A stretch of 5,103 bases of DNA. It comes from Holophagae bacterium. GTDB lineage: Bacteria > Acidobacteriota > Thermoanaerobaculia > Thermoanaerobaculales > Sulfomarinibacteraceae. The translations under genes and the position numbers were made by a program. Every line of letters begins with the position of its first letter. Positions within the stretch are counted from its first letter, which is position 1. Below the pieces are notes generated by a model. That model was not told the origin of the DNA, did no database searches, and worked only from the letters and a program-made list of their open reading frames with translations. The stretch lies in the NCBI GenBank assembly GCA_030637505.1, contig DAOWGJ010000357.1, forward strand, positions 1-5,103. Direction: 5' to 3'. Shown here piece by piece: positions 4,961 through 5,103 of the stretch.

Positions 4961-5103
4961 GAAATCACGTCGGTGCTCGGTGGACCGCACGTCTCCAGTC
5001 AGGCCGAACAGGCAATGGCTCACACATGCTTCGATTTTGCCTGCATCGGAGAGGGCGAATATACGACCCTGGACCTGGTGGAGACCCTGGCCGATGAGCG
5101 AGA
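4961..5103 (+). pseudogene. Continuation of the B12-binding domain after the amber codon, running off the window
   Basis: The frame of the preceding feature stays open from 4961 to the window end and encodes the rest of a B12-binding domain. Residues 127-132 (VLGGPH, counting the stop as 122) are the conserved GGPH loop, and GEGE at 152-155 is the conserved closing motif of the family. Because homology resumes directly with no shift, the TAG is a single-codon interruption, not an indel. Options are a recent nonsense mutation (one base from CAG, AAG or GAG), amber readthrough, or a sequencing/assembly error. The only ATG soon after it (5015) lacks an SD and lies after the GGPH loop, so reinitiation would not rebuild the domain. 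Confidence 0.65.

Overview
This is a GC-rich bacterial window. It uses ATG, GTG and TTG starts, has Shine-Dalgarno (SD) sequences of the AAAGGAG/GAAGG type, and its promoters look like sigma-70 sites. Nothing in it fixes the taxon. No rRNA, tRNA, CRISPR array, transposase or phage gene is visible. Layout: a tightly packed minus-strand operon of four genes fills about positions 4356 to 1, and one plus-strand gene diverges from it at 4595 and runs off the right edge.

Minus-strand operon, in transcription order: (1) a radical SAM enzyme with a reduced SPASM-like cysteine set (4356-3352); (2) an FAD-dependent oxidoreductase of the protoporphyrinogen-oxidase / UDP-galactopyranose-mutase-like amine oxidoreductase superfamily (3355-2000), joined to gene 1 by an ATGA overlap; (3) a second radical SAM enzyme with an N-terminal CPxC...CPDH metal-ribbon (about 1997-594), resembling the MJ0619 family that includes archaeal tetraether lipid synthase (Tes), and starting at the stop codon of gene 2; (4) the N-terminal part of a multi-pass membrane protein resembling GT-C (family 39 type) glycosyltransferases, cut by the left window edge. 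Gene 4 is best read on the minus strand and is not an intact ORF inside the window. A 22-bp, one-mismatch inverted repeat brackets the gene 3/gene 4 junction.

Intergenic region 4357-4594: it holds a good minus-strand promoter (TTGACT-17-TAGGCT), a weaker plus-strand promoter (TTGTCA-17-TCGATT), an imperfect dyad exactly between them that could be a shared operator, and a perfect 6-bp hairpin just before the plus-strand gene.

Plus strand: the start of a cobalamin-binding-domain protein, probably a class B radical SAM enzyme. It is interrupted by an in-frame amber codon at 4958-4960, after which clear B12-domain homology continues in the same frame.

How they may work together (inference): two or three radical SAM enzymes, a flavin oxidoreductase and a membrane glycosyltransferase suggest modification of a lipid or lipid-linked glycan. 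The substrate cannot be read from the sequence. The most interesting points are the divergent Tes-like enzyme in this setting, the amber codon in the B12 gene, and the inverted repeat between genes 3 and 4.
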